Of a stretch of 14,228 nucleotides of DNA, positions 1 to 7,420 are shown piece by piece. The notes under the pieces are model-generated. The model was not told the origin of the DNA. It saw only the letters and a program-made list of their open reading frames with translations, and made no database searches. Location of the stretch: positions 1-14,228 of the forward strand of contig JAHFIC010000019.1 in assembly GCA_023246555.1 (NCBI GenBank), in the 5' to 3' direction. The position numbers were made by a program, and so were the translations under genes. The DNA comes from Candidatus Magasanikiibacteriota bacterium. Its GTDB lineage: Bacteria > Patescibacteriota > Patescibacteriia > Magasanikbacterales > UBA922. Position 1 is the stretch's first letter; every line of letters begins with the position of its first letter.

Positions 1-1128
1 CATGTTGAAGAATATGCCGAGATCGTGCGTCGAAAAGCAACACTTCGAAAACTCCTCAGCGCATCTGCGGATATTACAAAAATCTGCTTCCAAGAAGAAG
101 ATCATGATGTCGAAGAAATTTTGGATGAAGCATCAAAACAGTTGTATGGCGTTACCCAGAAACACTTGAAAAACGCCTTCACCCCGATCCGAAGCGTCCT
201 CCACGAAGCGTTTGAACGTCTTGATGAGCTGCATAAAGAGAAAGGGAAACTGCGCGGACTTCCGACTGGGTACAAAGAACTGGACCATCTTTTGGCCGGT
301 TTTCAAAAGTCAGACCTGATTATTCTTGCGGCTCGGCCATCGGTAGGAAAAACCTCCTTCGCGCTCGATATCGCGCGGCATGCCGCAGTGCGAGGCAAAG
401 CGCCAGTCGGCATCTTTTCTTTGGAAATGAGCAAAGAACAATTGGTCGACCGCATGCTCTGTGCTGAAGCCGGCATTGATTTGTGGAAAATGCGCACCGG
501 CAATCTTTCCGACCGGCCGGACAGCGACGACTTCCCGCGCATCGGCCACGCCATGGGCGTCCTTTCAGAAGCGCCAATTTTCATTGACGATCAGCCGGGC
601 AATAATGTTATGCACATCAGAAGCAAAGCGCGACGACTGCAGGCCGAGCATGGACTTGGGCTTGTCATTATTGACTATCTACAACTCATGGAATCGCACA
701 AACGGAGCTCTTCCAGCGATAATCGGGTTCAGGAAGTGGCCGAAATCTCCAGAAATTTAAAGGGGATTGCTCGTGAATTGAACGTGCCGGTCTTGGCGCT
801 CTCCCAGCTGTCACGCGCAGTCGAACAGCAAAAACCAGCAATTCCAAAGCTTGCTCATTTGCGTGAATCTGGTAGTATTGAGCAGGATGCGGACGTGGTC
901 ATGTTTATTTATCGAAAAGCCGCTGACCGAAATTACCGCATCGAGGATGTCCCGCCTGATGAACGCCGGATCGCGGAAATCCATATCGCGAAGCACAGAA
1001 ACGGTCCGACCGGACTGGTGAAAGTCTTTTTTGATGAAACACGGGCAAGTTTCCGAAATTTGGATACACGAATGCCTGCTCCGCCACCTTCTCCGTCTCC
1101 ACCTAAGCCAGCAGTGCCAACGTTTTAG
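1..1128 (+). CDS. dnaB: Replicative DNA helicase DnaB, 5'-truncated by the window edge
   Basis: Replicative hexameric helicase that unwinds DNA at the fork. The reading frame is open from base 1 (HVEEYAEIV, typical of the end of the DnaB N-terminal domain), so the gene starts outside the window; the GTG at 25 is internal. The RecA-like C-terminal domain is complete: Walker A ARPSVGKT at bases 331-354, the following FSLEMS segment, Walker B LVIIDYLQLM near 661-690, the VPVLALSQLSRAVEQ motif near 787-828 and the IEQDADVVMFIYR segment near 880-918. The last 20 residues are a Pro/Ser-rich tail after the ATPase fold ends. It lies 40 bp upstream of ybaB-recR on the same strand, fitting a replication and recombination operon. 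Identification is secure; the missing N-terminus cannot be judged. Confidence 0.97.
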   Translation, partial: HVEEYAEIVRRKATLRKLLSASADITKICFQEEDHDVEEILDEASKQLYGVTQKHLKNAFTPIRSVLHEAFERLDELHKEKGKLRGLPTGYKELDHLLAGFQKSDLIILAARPSVGKTSFALDIARHAAVRGKAPVGIFSLEMSKEQLVDRMLCAEAGIDLWKMRTGNLSDRPDSDDFPRIGHAMGVLSEAPIFIDDQPGNNVMHIRSKARRLQAEHGLGLVIIDYLQLMESHKRSSSSDNRVQEVAEISRNLKGIARELNVPVLALSQLSRAVEQQKPAIPKLAHLRESGSIEQDADVVMFIYRKAADRNYRIEDVPPDERRIAEIHIAKHRNGPTGLVKVFFDETRASFRNLDTRMPAPPPSPSPPKPAVPTF

Positions 1129-1168
1129 GGACCCTTCTACCCTTTACCCTAACCCCTAATCTTTAGTT

Positions 1169-1471
1169 ATGTTCAATAAGCTCAAACAATTCAAAGATCT
1201 ACGAAGCCAAGCAAAAGATCTGCAAGGCAAGCTGGCAGCCGAATCAATCACCGTGAATTCGGCTGGAGGAAAAATCATTATGACAATGGATGGCAATCTT
1301 ACCATGACCGCACTTGCCATCGATCCAGAATTATTGACTCCTGACAAAAAAGACAAGCTTGAAAATGGCATCAAAGATGCGCATGCCGAGGCGGTGAAAA
1401 AAATCCAGCGCATCATGGCCATGAAAATGAAAGACATGGGTGGACTGCCTAATATCGGAGGACTCTCGTAA
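1169..1471 (+). CDS. ybaB: YbaB/EbfC-family nucleoid-associated protein
   Basis: Small DNA-binding protein of 100 residues, the usual family size. It has the family layout: an N-terminal helix rich in K/Q/E (FNKLKQFKDLRSQAKDLQGKLA), a beta segment with SAGG and MTMDGNLTMTALAIDPELL, a C-terminal helix (KLENGIKDAHAEAVKKIQRIMAMKMKDM) and a Gly/Met-rich tail. Family members bind DNA as dimers and lie next to recR in many bacteria, as here, where recR starts five bases after the stop. ATG is the start; no Shine-Dalgarno is visible, only a C/T-rich leader of degenerate ACCCT repeats. The family and context are clear. The exact role (nucleoid organisation or assisting RecR) is inferred. Confidence 0.95.
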   Translation: MFNKLKQFKDLRSQAKDLQGKLAAESITVNSAGGKIIMTMDGNLTMTALAIDPELLTPDKKDKLENGIKDAHAEAVKKIQRIMAMKMKDMGGLPNIGGLS

Positions 1472-1476
1472 CGTCT

Positions 1477-2079
1477 GTGTACGCACGGCCGATTCAACAA
1501 TTGATTCAGGCCTTCTCAAAACTCCCCGGAGTCGGCCCTCGGACCGCCGAGCGTTTTGTTGCTCATCTGCTCAAATCCGGAAAAAAAGACGTTGCCGAGC
1601 TCTCCTCTGCTCTCCAATACCTCATGAGCACAACCAAAAGCTGTACTTCATGCTGGGATTTTTCTGACCGTTCGCCATGCGCTTTGTGCACGGACACCAC
1701 ACGCGATCAAACGCTTCTTTGTATTGTCGCTGAACCTCACGATCTTCAAGCATTGGAGCACACAGGAACATATCGTGGATATTACCATGTGCTTCGCGGG
1801 ACTATTGACCCCATCGATGAAGAACAGATGCGCGGACTCAAAATAAAAGAGCTCCTCTCCCGCATACAGGCTGCTGGGCCTTTCCGTGAAATTATCCTGG
1901 CGTTTAATCCGGATGTCGCCGGAGAAACGACCATACTCGCACTCACACGACTCATAAGGGAAGGGGCGCCTCGACTGACAGTCACACGCCTCGCGCGCGG
2001 GCTTCCCATGGGATCGGATTTGCGTTACGCAGACGACATCACGCTTGGAAACGCGATTGCCCATCGAGTGAAGACATAA
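1477..2079 (+). CDS. recR: Recombination mediator protein RecR
   Basis: RecR works with RecF/RecO to load RecA on gapped DNA. At 200 residues it is full length. Visible in order: the helix-hairpin-helix LPGVGPRTAERF (about 16-27); a C4 zinc finger with Cys56, Cys59, Cys68 and Cys71; the Toprim domain starting LLCIVAEPHDLQALE (about 80-94) and including FNPDVAGETT (about 143-152); and the C-terminal LARGLPMGSDLRYADDITL. The Toprim strand reads VAEP where many RecR have VEEP or VEDP. The start is GTG, chosen because the family begins about five residues before the PI..LI.AF..LPG motif; GGAGG within the ybaB 3' end, about 15 bases upstream, may help initiation. It ends 14 bp from the convergent rplU. 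Confidence 0.97.
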   Translation: MYARPIQQLIQAFSKLPGVGPRTAERFVAHLLKSGKKDVAELSSALQYLMSTTKSCTSCWDFSDRSPCALCTDTTRDQTLLCIVAEPHDLQALEHTGTYRGYYHVLRGTIDPIDEEQMRGLKIKELLSRIQAAGPFREIILAFNPDVAGETTILALTRLIREGAPRLTVTRLARGLPMGSDLRYADDITLGNAIAHRVKT

Positions 2080-2093
2080 ACACATCCCCCCTG

Positions 2094-2399
2094 TTATGCA
2101 ATTTTTACTGAAGTAAATGCTTGCCGATGGCCGTGAACCCGGCGATATCGGACTTTTCTTTTATATTTCACCACACGAATTTTATCGGCACGACCCTGCG
2201 CGACGCAGGAGGCAGAAACTGTTATCTCAGGAAGATACGGGGTACCAAGTTTCACGTTACCCCCATTCTCGTCCCCGACAAAAAGAACCTTATCAAAAGT
2301 AACGGTGTCGCCAGCGGCACAGGCCAGTTTTTCCACGCGAAGGACATCACCGGATTTGACGATATATTGCTTTCCACCAGTTTCAATAACAGAAATCAT
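2094..2399 (-). CDS. rplU: 50S ribosomal protein L21
   Basis: Large-subunit protein that binds 23S rRNA. It has 101 residues, the normal bacterial length. Diagnostic segments are the N-terminal IETGGKQYIVKSGDVLRVEKL, central VLFVGDENGGNVKLGTPYL and C-terminal KYKRKVRYRRVHGHRQAFTSVKI. It is the last gene of the minus-strand run, 38 bp after the DUF192 gene and 14 bp from the convergent recR. The usual partner rpmA (L27) is not next to it, which is unusual. The ATG has no Shine-Dalgarno. No clear terminator lies between rplU and recR, so the two transcripts may overlap. Confidence 0.97.
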   Translation of the reverse strand: MISVIETGGKQYIVKSGDVLRVEKLACAAGDTVTFDKVLFVGDENGGNVKLGTPYLPEITVSASCVAQGRADKIRVVKYKRKVRYRRVHGHRQAFTSVKIA

Positions 2400-2437
2400 A
2401 AAAGAAGAGCAAAAATAATAACGGCTTCTATGCTACC

Positions 2438-2932
2438 TTATTGAGAAGGATTCGTCAAGAGCGTATCCCCGATCTTCACATCATGCACCTTTGCCCAGCC
2501 AGCGGGAAGTTCAAGAACCGTATCCGCATCTATTCTTGGGAAATATCCTCGCAAATGATCCTCTGGAACCCCAGGCTGGAGCGCAAGATTCTGGGCAATA
2601 TCAACCACTTCGCCATTGAAAAACCAGACAACGTCAATGGAGAATTCCATATCCCGCATCACGATGCCGTGCCGCCCCGATTCCGGAAAAAGAAACAACA
2701 TGCCGTCGTACTTTCCAAGAGATGCCCGTCCGCCCAAACCCCTAAACCGAAGGAGCGGGGTGTCTGCCACGAGGACATTGAGTGGAGCATCTTTCAGGAT
2801 AATGATGCTCTTTGGTGAACGATATTGCCAGACTTTTGCTCCAATCGCACCGAGTAAAAAAATAACCAAAAATATTGTATAGGATCGTTTCCACTCGCGT
2901 GTTGGTTTTTCGATTTTCTCTTCTTCAAGCAT
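2438..2932 (-). CDS. Membrane-anchored DUF192 family protein
   Basis: A 164-residue protein with a charged N-terminus, one membrane segment (about residues 18-33, IFLVIFLLGAIGAKVW) and a DUF192 domain probably outside the cytoplasm. DUF192 hallmarks are VLVADTPLLRFRGLGGRASL, DGMLFLFPESGRHGIVMRDMEFSIDVVWF and VLELPAGWAKVHDVKIGDTL. The family's biochemical role is not established. The usual domain start is GLMGR.S; here it reads GLGGRASL. The ATG at 2932 is preferred over TTG (2944) or GTG (2941) because GGTGGAG lies just before it. It follows the Clp-family gene by 13 bp, so it is probably cotranscribed, and it may belong to the same envelope-linked group. Confidence 0.88.
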   Translation of the reverse strand: MLEEEKIEKPTREWKRSYTIFLVIFLLGAIGAKVWQYRSPKSIIILKDAPLNVLVADTPLLRFRGLGGRASLGKYDGMLFLFPESGRHGIVMRDMEFSIDVVWFFNGEVVDIAQNLALQPGVPEDHLRGYFPRIDADTVLELPAGWAKVHDVKIGDTLLTNPSQ

Positions 2933-2945
2933 AATCTCCACCAAA

Positions 2946-5714
2946 TTACTTGATATATTTCTCTATACGAATCTCAGCGCCAGCGCCCAATACAATGGTA
3001 TCTCTGCGCTCAAGTGTACCAGAGAGCACGAATCCCGCAAGCGCATTTTCTACTTTATCTTGAATCGCTCGGCGCATGGGTCTGGCGCCAAAAGTAGGAT
3101 CAAACCCAATCTCGGCAAGGGCGTCGAGAGCGCTCTCTTCAATACGAAGCGAGATGCCGCGGTGCTCCAGATCTTTTTCAATCCGTTTTAGCATCAAACG
3201 CGCGATTTGTTTAATTTCATTACGCTCAAGCCCTCGAAACAAGACGATCGCATCAAAACGATTCAAAAATTCCGGTCGAAAATATTCGGCCAATTCTCCA
3301 TGAATAAGCGACTGCTGAACCTCGTCGGGGGCTCGGCCCTGAGCGAACGCTTGTTGCACGTAGGCAGTACCGGCGTTGGATGTGGCAATAACAATGGTAT
3401 TGGTAAAATCAATCACCCGACCGACACTGTCAGTTAAACGACCGTCATCAAACACTTGCAAAAACAAATTGATAACATCCTTGTCGGCTTTTTCCAATTC
3501 ATCAAGAAGGACGAGTGAAAATGGATGCTGACGCACCGCCTCGGTCAGGAGCCCGGTTCCCTGCTGTCCCGGAGAACCGATTAAACGATACAAACTTGAT
3601 TTATCTTGAAACTCACTCATGTCAAAACGCAACATCCGCTCCTCACCGCCAAAATATATCTCCGCGATGGTTTTGGCTAATTCGGTTTTCCCAACTCCGG
3701 TCGGCCCCAAGAAAAGAAAATTAGCAATCGGTCGTTTGGTCGAACGGATTTCCGCTCGAGCCCGGCGAAGCGCGTTTGCGACAAGCGATACCGCCTCGTC
3801 TTGACCGACAATGCGCTCATGCATCACCCTTTCCAACTGCAAGAGCTTATCCGATTCATCCGCGGAAACTGTGGTCGCGGGAATTCCAGTTTTACTTGCG
3901 ATCACTTCAGCAACATCATTGACGGCAACAAGTGTGTGCTCACCTCGTTTAGAGCGAGCAACGCTTGCCGCTTCCGTAACAAGCTCGAGCGCGCTCTCCG
4001 GCAGATATTGGTCATGAAGAAACCGAACCGCGAAGGACACTGCCGTCGCAATCGCATCATAGGAAAAAAATACGTTGTGTTTGTACTCAATCCCGCCGAT
4101 CCGGGATTCGATGACTTGAATTGCCTGGTCTTCATCCATTTCTCGGACATCCACGCGCACAAACGAGCTTCCAAGTTCTGAATTGACAATATGGCGATTG
4201 AATCCTTCAAGCGTCGTCGTGGCAAAAACAAATATGTCCTTTGAGGCGAGCGCCTCTGATAATGCACCGGCGACATCAAGACCTTTCCCTCCGCTGTCTG
4301 CGCCGGCGATCATCAGATCGTGGATATTGTGAATAAAAAGAATCACATTTCCTGCACGACGTATTTCTCGGACGATTCTCATTAAGCGCTCCTCTGCCCC
4401 AGCAACCGTTGTTCCTGCCAAAAGAGCAGAGTTTGAGATTTGCACTAAACGCTTATCCTGCAAACGCCGTGGCACGGCATCCTTGACCATCTGCTCAACG
4501 ACCCCTTCCATAATACTCATCTTTCCAATTCCCGGCGGACCAACCAAAAGCACATTTTGCCGTCCGCCCTCAATCACACGAAACATCTCATTTATTTCCT
4601 TCTCCCGGGCAACACAGTGATTCAACTGTCCAAATTTTGCGGCAATAGTAAGATCTTGACTCAACGCGTTTAGGAATGGCGTCGCCACTGCGGTCATCGC
4701 TCGGTCCATACCGTATTTGCTTCGATGTTGCGCCGCCTGACGAAAAAGCCGATATTGACGACGGAGTTCTTCCCGCACGCGAATCCACGCGACAACATTT
4801 GTCAGTTTTCGCGCGTCAATCGCACTATCGTACAGCACATCTTGCAAACCATTTGACCATTCCACCGAGGCGACCAAGAGCTCCTTTGGCTCAACGTGCT
4901 CCTGGCGAGCCGCAATCGCGAGCTCATGCGCATGAAACAATACTTGCTGCGACTCCGGCGCAAGGGTTGGCGTGCGTTTAATAGGCGATCGGGCGATGCT
5001 ATCCGATACATGCGCCCCAAGTGTGCTAGGCGATACTCCCAAACGAAGAAAAACACCTCTGATGTCGGGAACGGACAGGAGCGCAAGAAAAATATGCGCC
5101 GGCAATAAAAATTCACTATCCTGTTTTTCGGCTATTGTGTACGCACGCTCAAGGGCAAACCGTGCGTCAAGACTAAAGAAATGGGCAATATTTTTTCGCC
5201 GACGGAATGGAATTTTTTTTACCATGCTCCAGGTCAGCGCCTCATCTGGGGAGAGTGCAGAAGGCGTGGCCGAGGCGCTTGTCCACTCTTTCGCATAAAA
5301 AAGTTTTTTTACTGGACGCTCAGTCTTCGTTAAGCGGTAGACGAGGAAACCAAGCGCAACAAACGCCAACCACGCGTACCGTGTTATCTGGCCATACGGA
5401 CCAAACCAAAAGTTACGTGTCGGAAGAATATTCCAAAGATCACGTTCAAATATACCGAAAAAGAATACGCCACCCAGCCCAAGAAGAAATACGACAGCGC
5501 CCAACAACTCAAAGTACAGGAGCCACTGTTGGCTTTTCCGAAGAGCAATATGGTAGCGCGTCATCGGCTCGCCGTAATATAAAAAATCGTTCGCCGCCAT
5601 GCGCCCCATACTTTTGCCACCGCATTCCGGGCATGGTCGTATGCCGACAGATCCACCGGATCTGCACGTTGGACACAACAGAAGGGCAAACGGGGATGGT
5701 TCTGTGAATTTCAT
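2946..5714 (-). CDS. Membrane-anchored ClpC/ClpB-like AAA+ ATPase with zinc ribbon and degenerate first ATPase domain
   Basis: A 922-residue Clp-family protein. In order: a zinc ribbon with CPTC (14-17) and CPEC (28-31); two membrane segments (about 65-87 and 115-135); a Clp N-repeat domain (about 180-320); AAA-1 (about 375-600); AAA-2 (about 630-922). AAA-2 looks active: Walker A GPTGVGKT (670-677), Walker B LVLLDE (734-739), arginine finger in FLNRFD, sensor-2 GARPMRRA. AAA-1 looks dead: GPPGIGKM (392-399, Met for Thr/Ser), LFIHN (Walker B DE replaced by HN at 462-463), and SS at 516-517 for the usual arginine fingers. Aromatic pore loops are missing in both domains, and no IGF/LGF-type ClpP-docking tripeptide is seen. 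The start at 5714 overlaps the preceding gene's stop (ATGA). Family is secure; function (membrane remodelling, disaggregation or proteolysis) is open. Confidence 0.9.
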   Translation of the reverse strand: MKFTEPSPFALLLCPTCRSGGSVGIRPCPECGGKSMGRMAANDFLYYGEPMTRYHIALRKSQQWLLYFELLGAVVFLLGLGGVFFFGIFERDLWNILPTRNFWFGPYGQITRYAWLAFVALGFLVYRLTKTERPVKKLFYAKEWTSASATPSALSPDEALTWSMVKKIPFRRRKNIAHFFSLDARFALERAYTIAEKQDSEFLLPAHIFLALLSVPDIRGVFLRLGVSPSTLGAHVSDSIARSPIKRTPTLAPESQQVLFHAHELAIAARQEHVEPKELLVASVEWSNGLQDVLYDSAIDARKLTNVVAWIRVREELRRQYRLFRQAAQHRSKYGMDRAMTAVATPFLNALSQDLTIAAKFGQLNHCVAREKEINEMFRVIEGGRQNVLLVGPPGIGKMSIMEGVVEQMVKDAVPRRLQDKRLVQISNSALLAGTTVAGAEERLMRIVREIRRAGNVILFIHNIHDLMIAGADSGGKGLDVAGALSEALASKDIFVFATTTLEGFNRHIVNSELGSSFVRVDVREMDEDQAIQVIESRIGGIEYKHNVFFSYDAIATAVSFAVRFLHDQYLPESALELVTEAASVARSKRGEHTLVAVNDVAEVIASKTGIPATTVSADESDKLLQLERVMHERIVGQDEAVSLVANALRRARAEIRSTKRPIANFLFLGPTGVGKTELAKTIAEIYFGGEERMLRFDMSEFQDKSSLYRLIGSPGQQGTGLLTEAVRQHPFSLVLLDELEKADKDVINLFLQVFDDGRLTDSVGRVIDFTNTIVIATSNAGTAYVQQAFAQGRAPDEVQQSLIHGELAEYFRPEFLNRFDAIVLFRGLERNEIKQIARLMLKRIEKDLEHRGISLRIEESALDALAEIGFDPTFGARPMRRAIQDKVENALAGFVLSGTLERRDTIVLGAGAEIRIEKYIK

Positions 5715-6127
5715 ACTCGAAAAGATCGCAAAAGCATGAACACCACTCCTATGGGTACCAAAAACCATGTAAGGAAGAGTGCTAAACAACAAACCGCCCA
5801 CCCAAACAAAAGAACGCCTCGAACAATCGCATTGATCAGTCGAACAAAAAAACTAATCATGCGGCCCTGCCAATCCATGAGCCCGTACATGGGGACAAAA
5901 AGATTCCGAAACCAGAGCAGCGGCGCCAAGGAATAATTTCCAGAAAGAAATACATGGAAACTTACTCGCGCCGCGGAAAAAGCGCCAAAAGAATACCACC
6001 AAATCGGAAAAAAAAGAATATGCCAAAAAAATTCGAGAAGAGTGCGCTGAAGAACGATGAGCCACATACACTTGTAGTTTATCATAAAAACAAAAAACCT
6101 GACACTCAGCGCCCAGGTCCGGATCAT
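5711..6127 (-). CDS. Small polytopic membrane protein coupled to the Clp-like ATPase
   Basis: An unrecognised hydrophobic protein of 138 residues, rich in Phe, Trp and Leu, with about three or four possible membrane segments: WLIVLQRTLLEFFWHILFFPIWW, a weaker one around APLLWFRNLFVPMYGLM, then ISFFVRLINAIVRGVLLFGWAVC and CLALFLTWFLVPIGVVFMLL. It ends in Arg residues (LLRSFRV). No catalytic motif is visible. Its TGA overlaps the ATG of the Clp-like gene, so the two are probably made in fixed ratio and may form a membrane complex. The start is uncertain: ATG 6127 gives the size stated, but ATG 6085 or 6067 would remove a poorly conserved-looking leader, and none has a Shine-Dalgarno. It occupies the place after ftsL where ftsI is expected. 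Confidence 0.75.
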   Translation of the reverse strand: MIRTWALSVRFFVFMINYKCMWLIVLQRTLLEFFWHILFFPIWWYSFGAFSAARVSFHVFLSGNYSLAPLLWFRNLFVPMYGLMDWQGRMISFFVRLINAIVRGVLLFGWAVCCLALFLTWFLVPIGVVFMLLRSFRV

Positions 6128-6147
6128 TTCACGATCAATTGGAGATA

Positions 6148-6495
6148 TTATCTACGCGCAACCACAGCATCACCGCTCTCGAGATATTGAATCGTATCAA
6201 TAGAAACAAAGTGAAAATCAGCAACACGTTCTTGAATATTAGTCATCGAACGGTGCCCGGCAATTTCAAACGATAATCGTTGATTTTCCCGCTTGAGTTC
6301 CTCTATTTGCCGTTCCAATGCCGCCAAATCATATCCCGTCGCAGTCATTGCGCTGACCTGAAGGAGATAGGCAATGCAAAGAAGTGCGGCAGCAATCATA
6401 AGCGCAATACGGAATGCCGGGCGGAACAGCCAAGAATACAGGCGCCGTATGTCGCCCACATCAATCTTCAAAAGTTGTCGTTGGAGGATCGTCAT
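6148..6495 (-). CDS. ftsL: FtsL/DivIC-like septum protein
   Basis: A 115-residue single-pass membrane protein: cytoplasmic N-terminus (1-26), one membrane helix (about 27-48, ALMIAAALLCIAYLLQVSA), then a heptad-like coiled coil (about 55-80, DLAALERQIEELKRENQRLSFEI) and a short extracytoplasmic tail. This is the FtsL/DivIC architecture; these proteins form part of the FtsQLB divisome complex. Sequence alone does not separate FtsL from FtsB/DivIC, but the position directly after mraZ-rsmH favours FtsL. The ATG at 6495 is chosen because it overlaps the rsmH TGA (ATGA); a longer frame to 6564 lies wholly inside rsmH. Confidence 0.82.
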   Translation of the reverse strand: MTILQRQLLKIDVGDIRRLYSWLFRPAFRIALMIAAALLCIAYLLQVSAMTATGYDLAALERQIEELKRENQRLSFEIAGHRSMTNIQERVADFHFVSIDTIQYLESGDAVVARR

Positions 6496-7394
6496 AATTT
6501 CTCGACTACGCGAAGCTTTGCTGACCGTGCGCGAGGATTCGCTTCGTACTCCTCTTTTACGCAAACAATGGGCTTCTTGTATACCATGCGTATGGTCTTG
6601 TGTTCTTGGTGTTTAAAAAAATGTTTTACGATTCTGTCTTCTCCGGAGTGGAAGGTGATGACAGCAAGTCTTCCAGAAGGAGCAAGCACATTGATTGCCT
6701 GCGGCAAAGCCTTTTCCAAGACGCCATACTCATTATTGACTGCTATCCGCAAGGCTTGAAAAACTTTTGTTGCCGGATGAAGACCACCCACCCACGGCAC
6801 ATCTTTTTTCGATTGTAATTTTTTCTTGTATGTTTCTAGAATAACTTCTACCAACTGAACCGTTCGTATTATTGGGGCAATGCGTCGTTTCTCAATCATT
6901 GCTCTCGCGATCTCCTTGCTCAATTTTTCTTCTCCATATTCGCGAAAAATTCTTTCGAGCTCGTCTTCCCGGGTAACATTCACAACATCTGCCGCCGTTG
7001 TGGATTCTCCACCACCATACCGCATATCCAATGGCTCGTCTTTTTGAAAACTGAATCCACGACCTCGCTCTTCAAATTGCGGACTGGACCAGCCAAGATC
7101 CATAATGATTCCATGGACCGGACCAAAGGCCAGACGGGAGACACTCTCCCCAAGGCCGGAAAAATTGTCTCGAACAAACACGACTCGATCACCAAACCGA
7201 TACAAAAATTGCTTCGCGCGGAGGATCGCCTCTGGGTCCGCATCAACACCAAGGAGTTTTCCATTCGGTGCTGTTGCCTCAAGTATTGCCTCTGCGTGTC
7301 CAGCATCGCCAAGCGTGCAATCAATCACATGCATGCCAGATTTCAATTTCAGCGCTTCAATGGTTTCACTCAATAACACCGGTACATGTCGCAT
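6492..7394 (-). CDS. rsmH: 16S rRNA (cytosine-1402-N4)-methyltransferase RsmH (MraW)
   Basis: SAM-dependent enzyme that N4-methylates C1402 in the decoding centre of 16S rRNA. It has 300 residues, the normal length. It begins RHVPVLLSETIEAL; the SAM-binding segment is VIDCTLGDAGHAEAIL (about 23-38), then LLGVDADPEAI, IIMDLGWSSPQFEERGRGFSF, LDMRYG, FQALRIAVNNE, AVITFHSGEDRIVK and EANPRARSAKLRV. Two deviations from the common form are visible: GDAGH for GRGGH in the SAM loop and FHSGEDR for FHSLEDR. It lies 26 bp after mraZ, and its TGA overlaps the ftsL ATG. A perfect 10-bp palindrome (AGCGTACGCT, 7395-7404) directly precedes the start codon, with no strong Shine-Dalgarno. Confidence 0.97.
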   Translation of the reverse strand: MRHVPVLLSETIEALKLKSGMHVIDCTLGDAGHAEAILEATAPNGKLLGVDADPEAILRAKQFLYRFGDRVVFVRDNFSGLGESVSRLAFGPVHGIIMDLGWSSPQFEERGRGFSFQKDEPLDMRYGGGESTTAADVVNVTREDELERIFREYGEEKLSKEIARAMIEKRRIAPIIRTVQLVEVILETYKKKLQSKKDVPWVGGLHPATKVFQALRIAVNNEYGVLEKALPQAINVLAPSGRLAVITFHSGEDRIVKHFFKHQEHKTIRMVYKKPIVCVKEEYEANPRARSAKLRVVEKL

Positions 7395-7420
7395 AGCGTA
7401 CGCTTCTTACTCTATTACTC

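Noticed and set aside
2076..2125. Terminator between convergent recR and rplU
   Set aside because: Only a weak TTTAC/GTAAA stem inside the rplU end is present, with no GC core.
5715..5801. Open 29-codon N-terminal extension of the Clp-like ATPase
   Set aside because: It lies inside the upstream membrane protein gene in another frame; the ATGA overlap at 5711-5714 marks the start.
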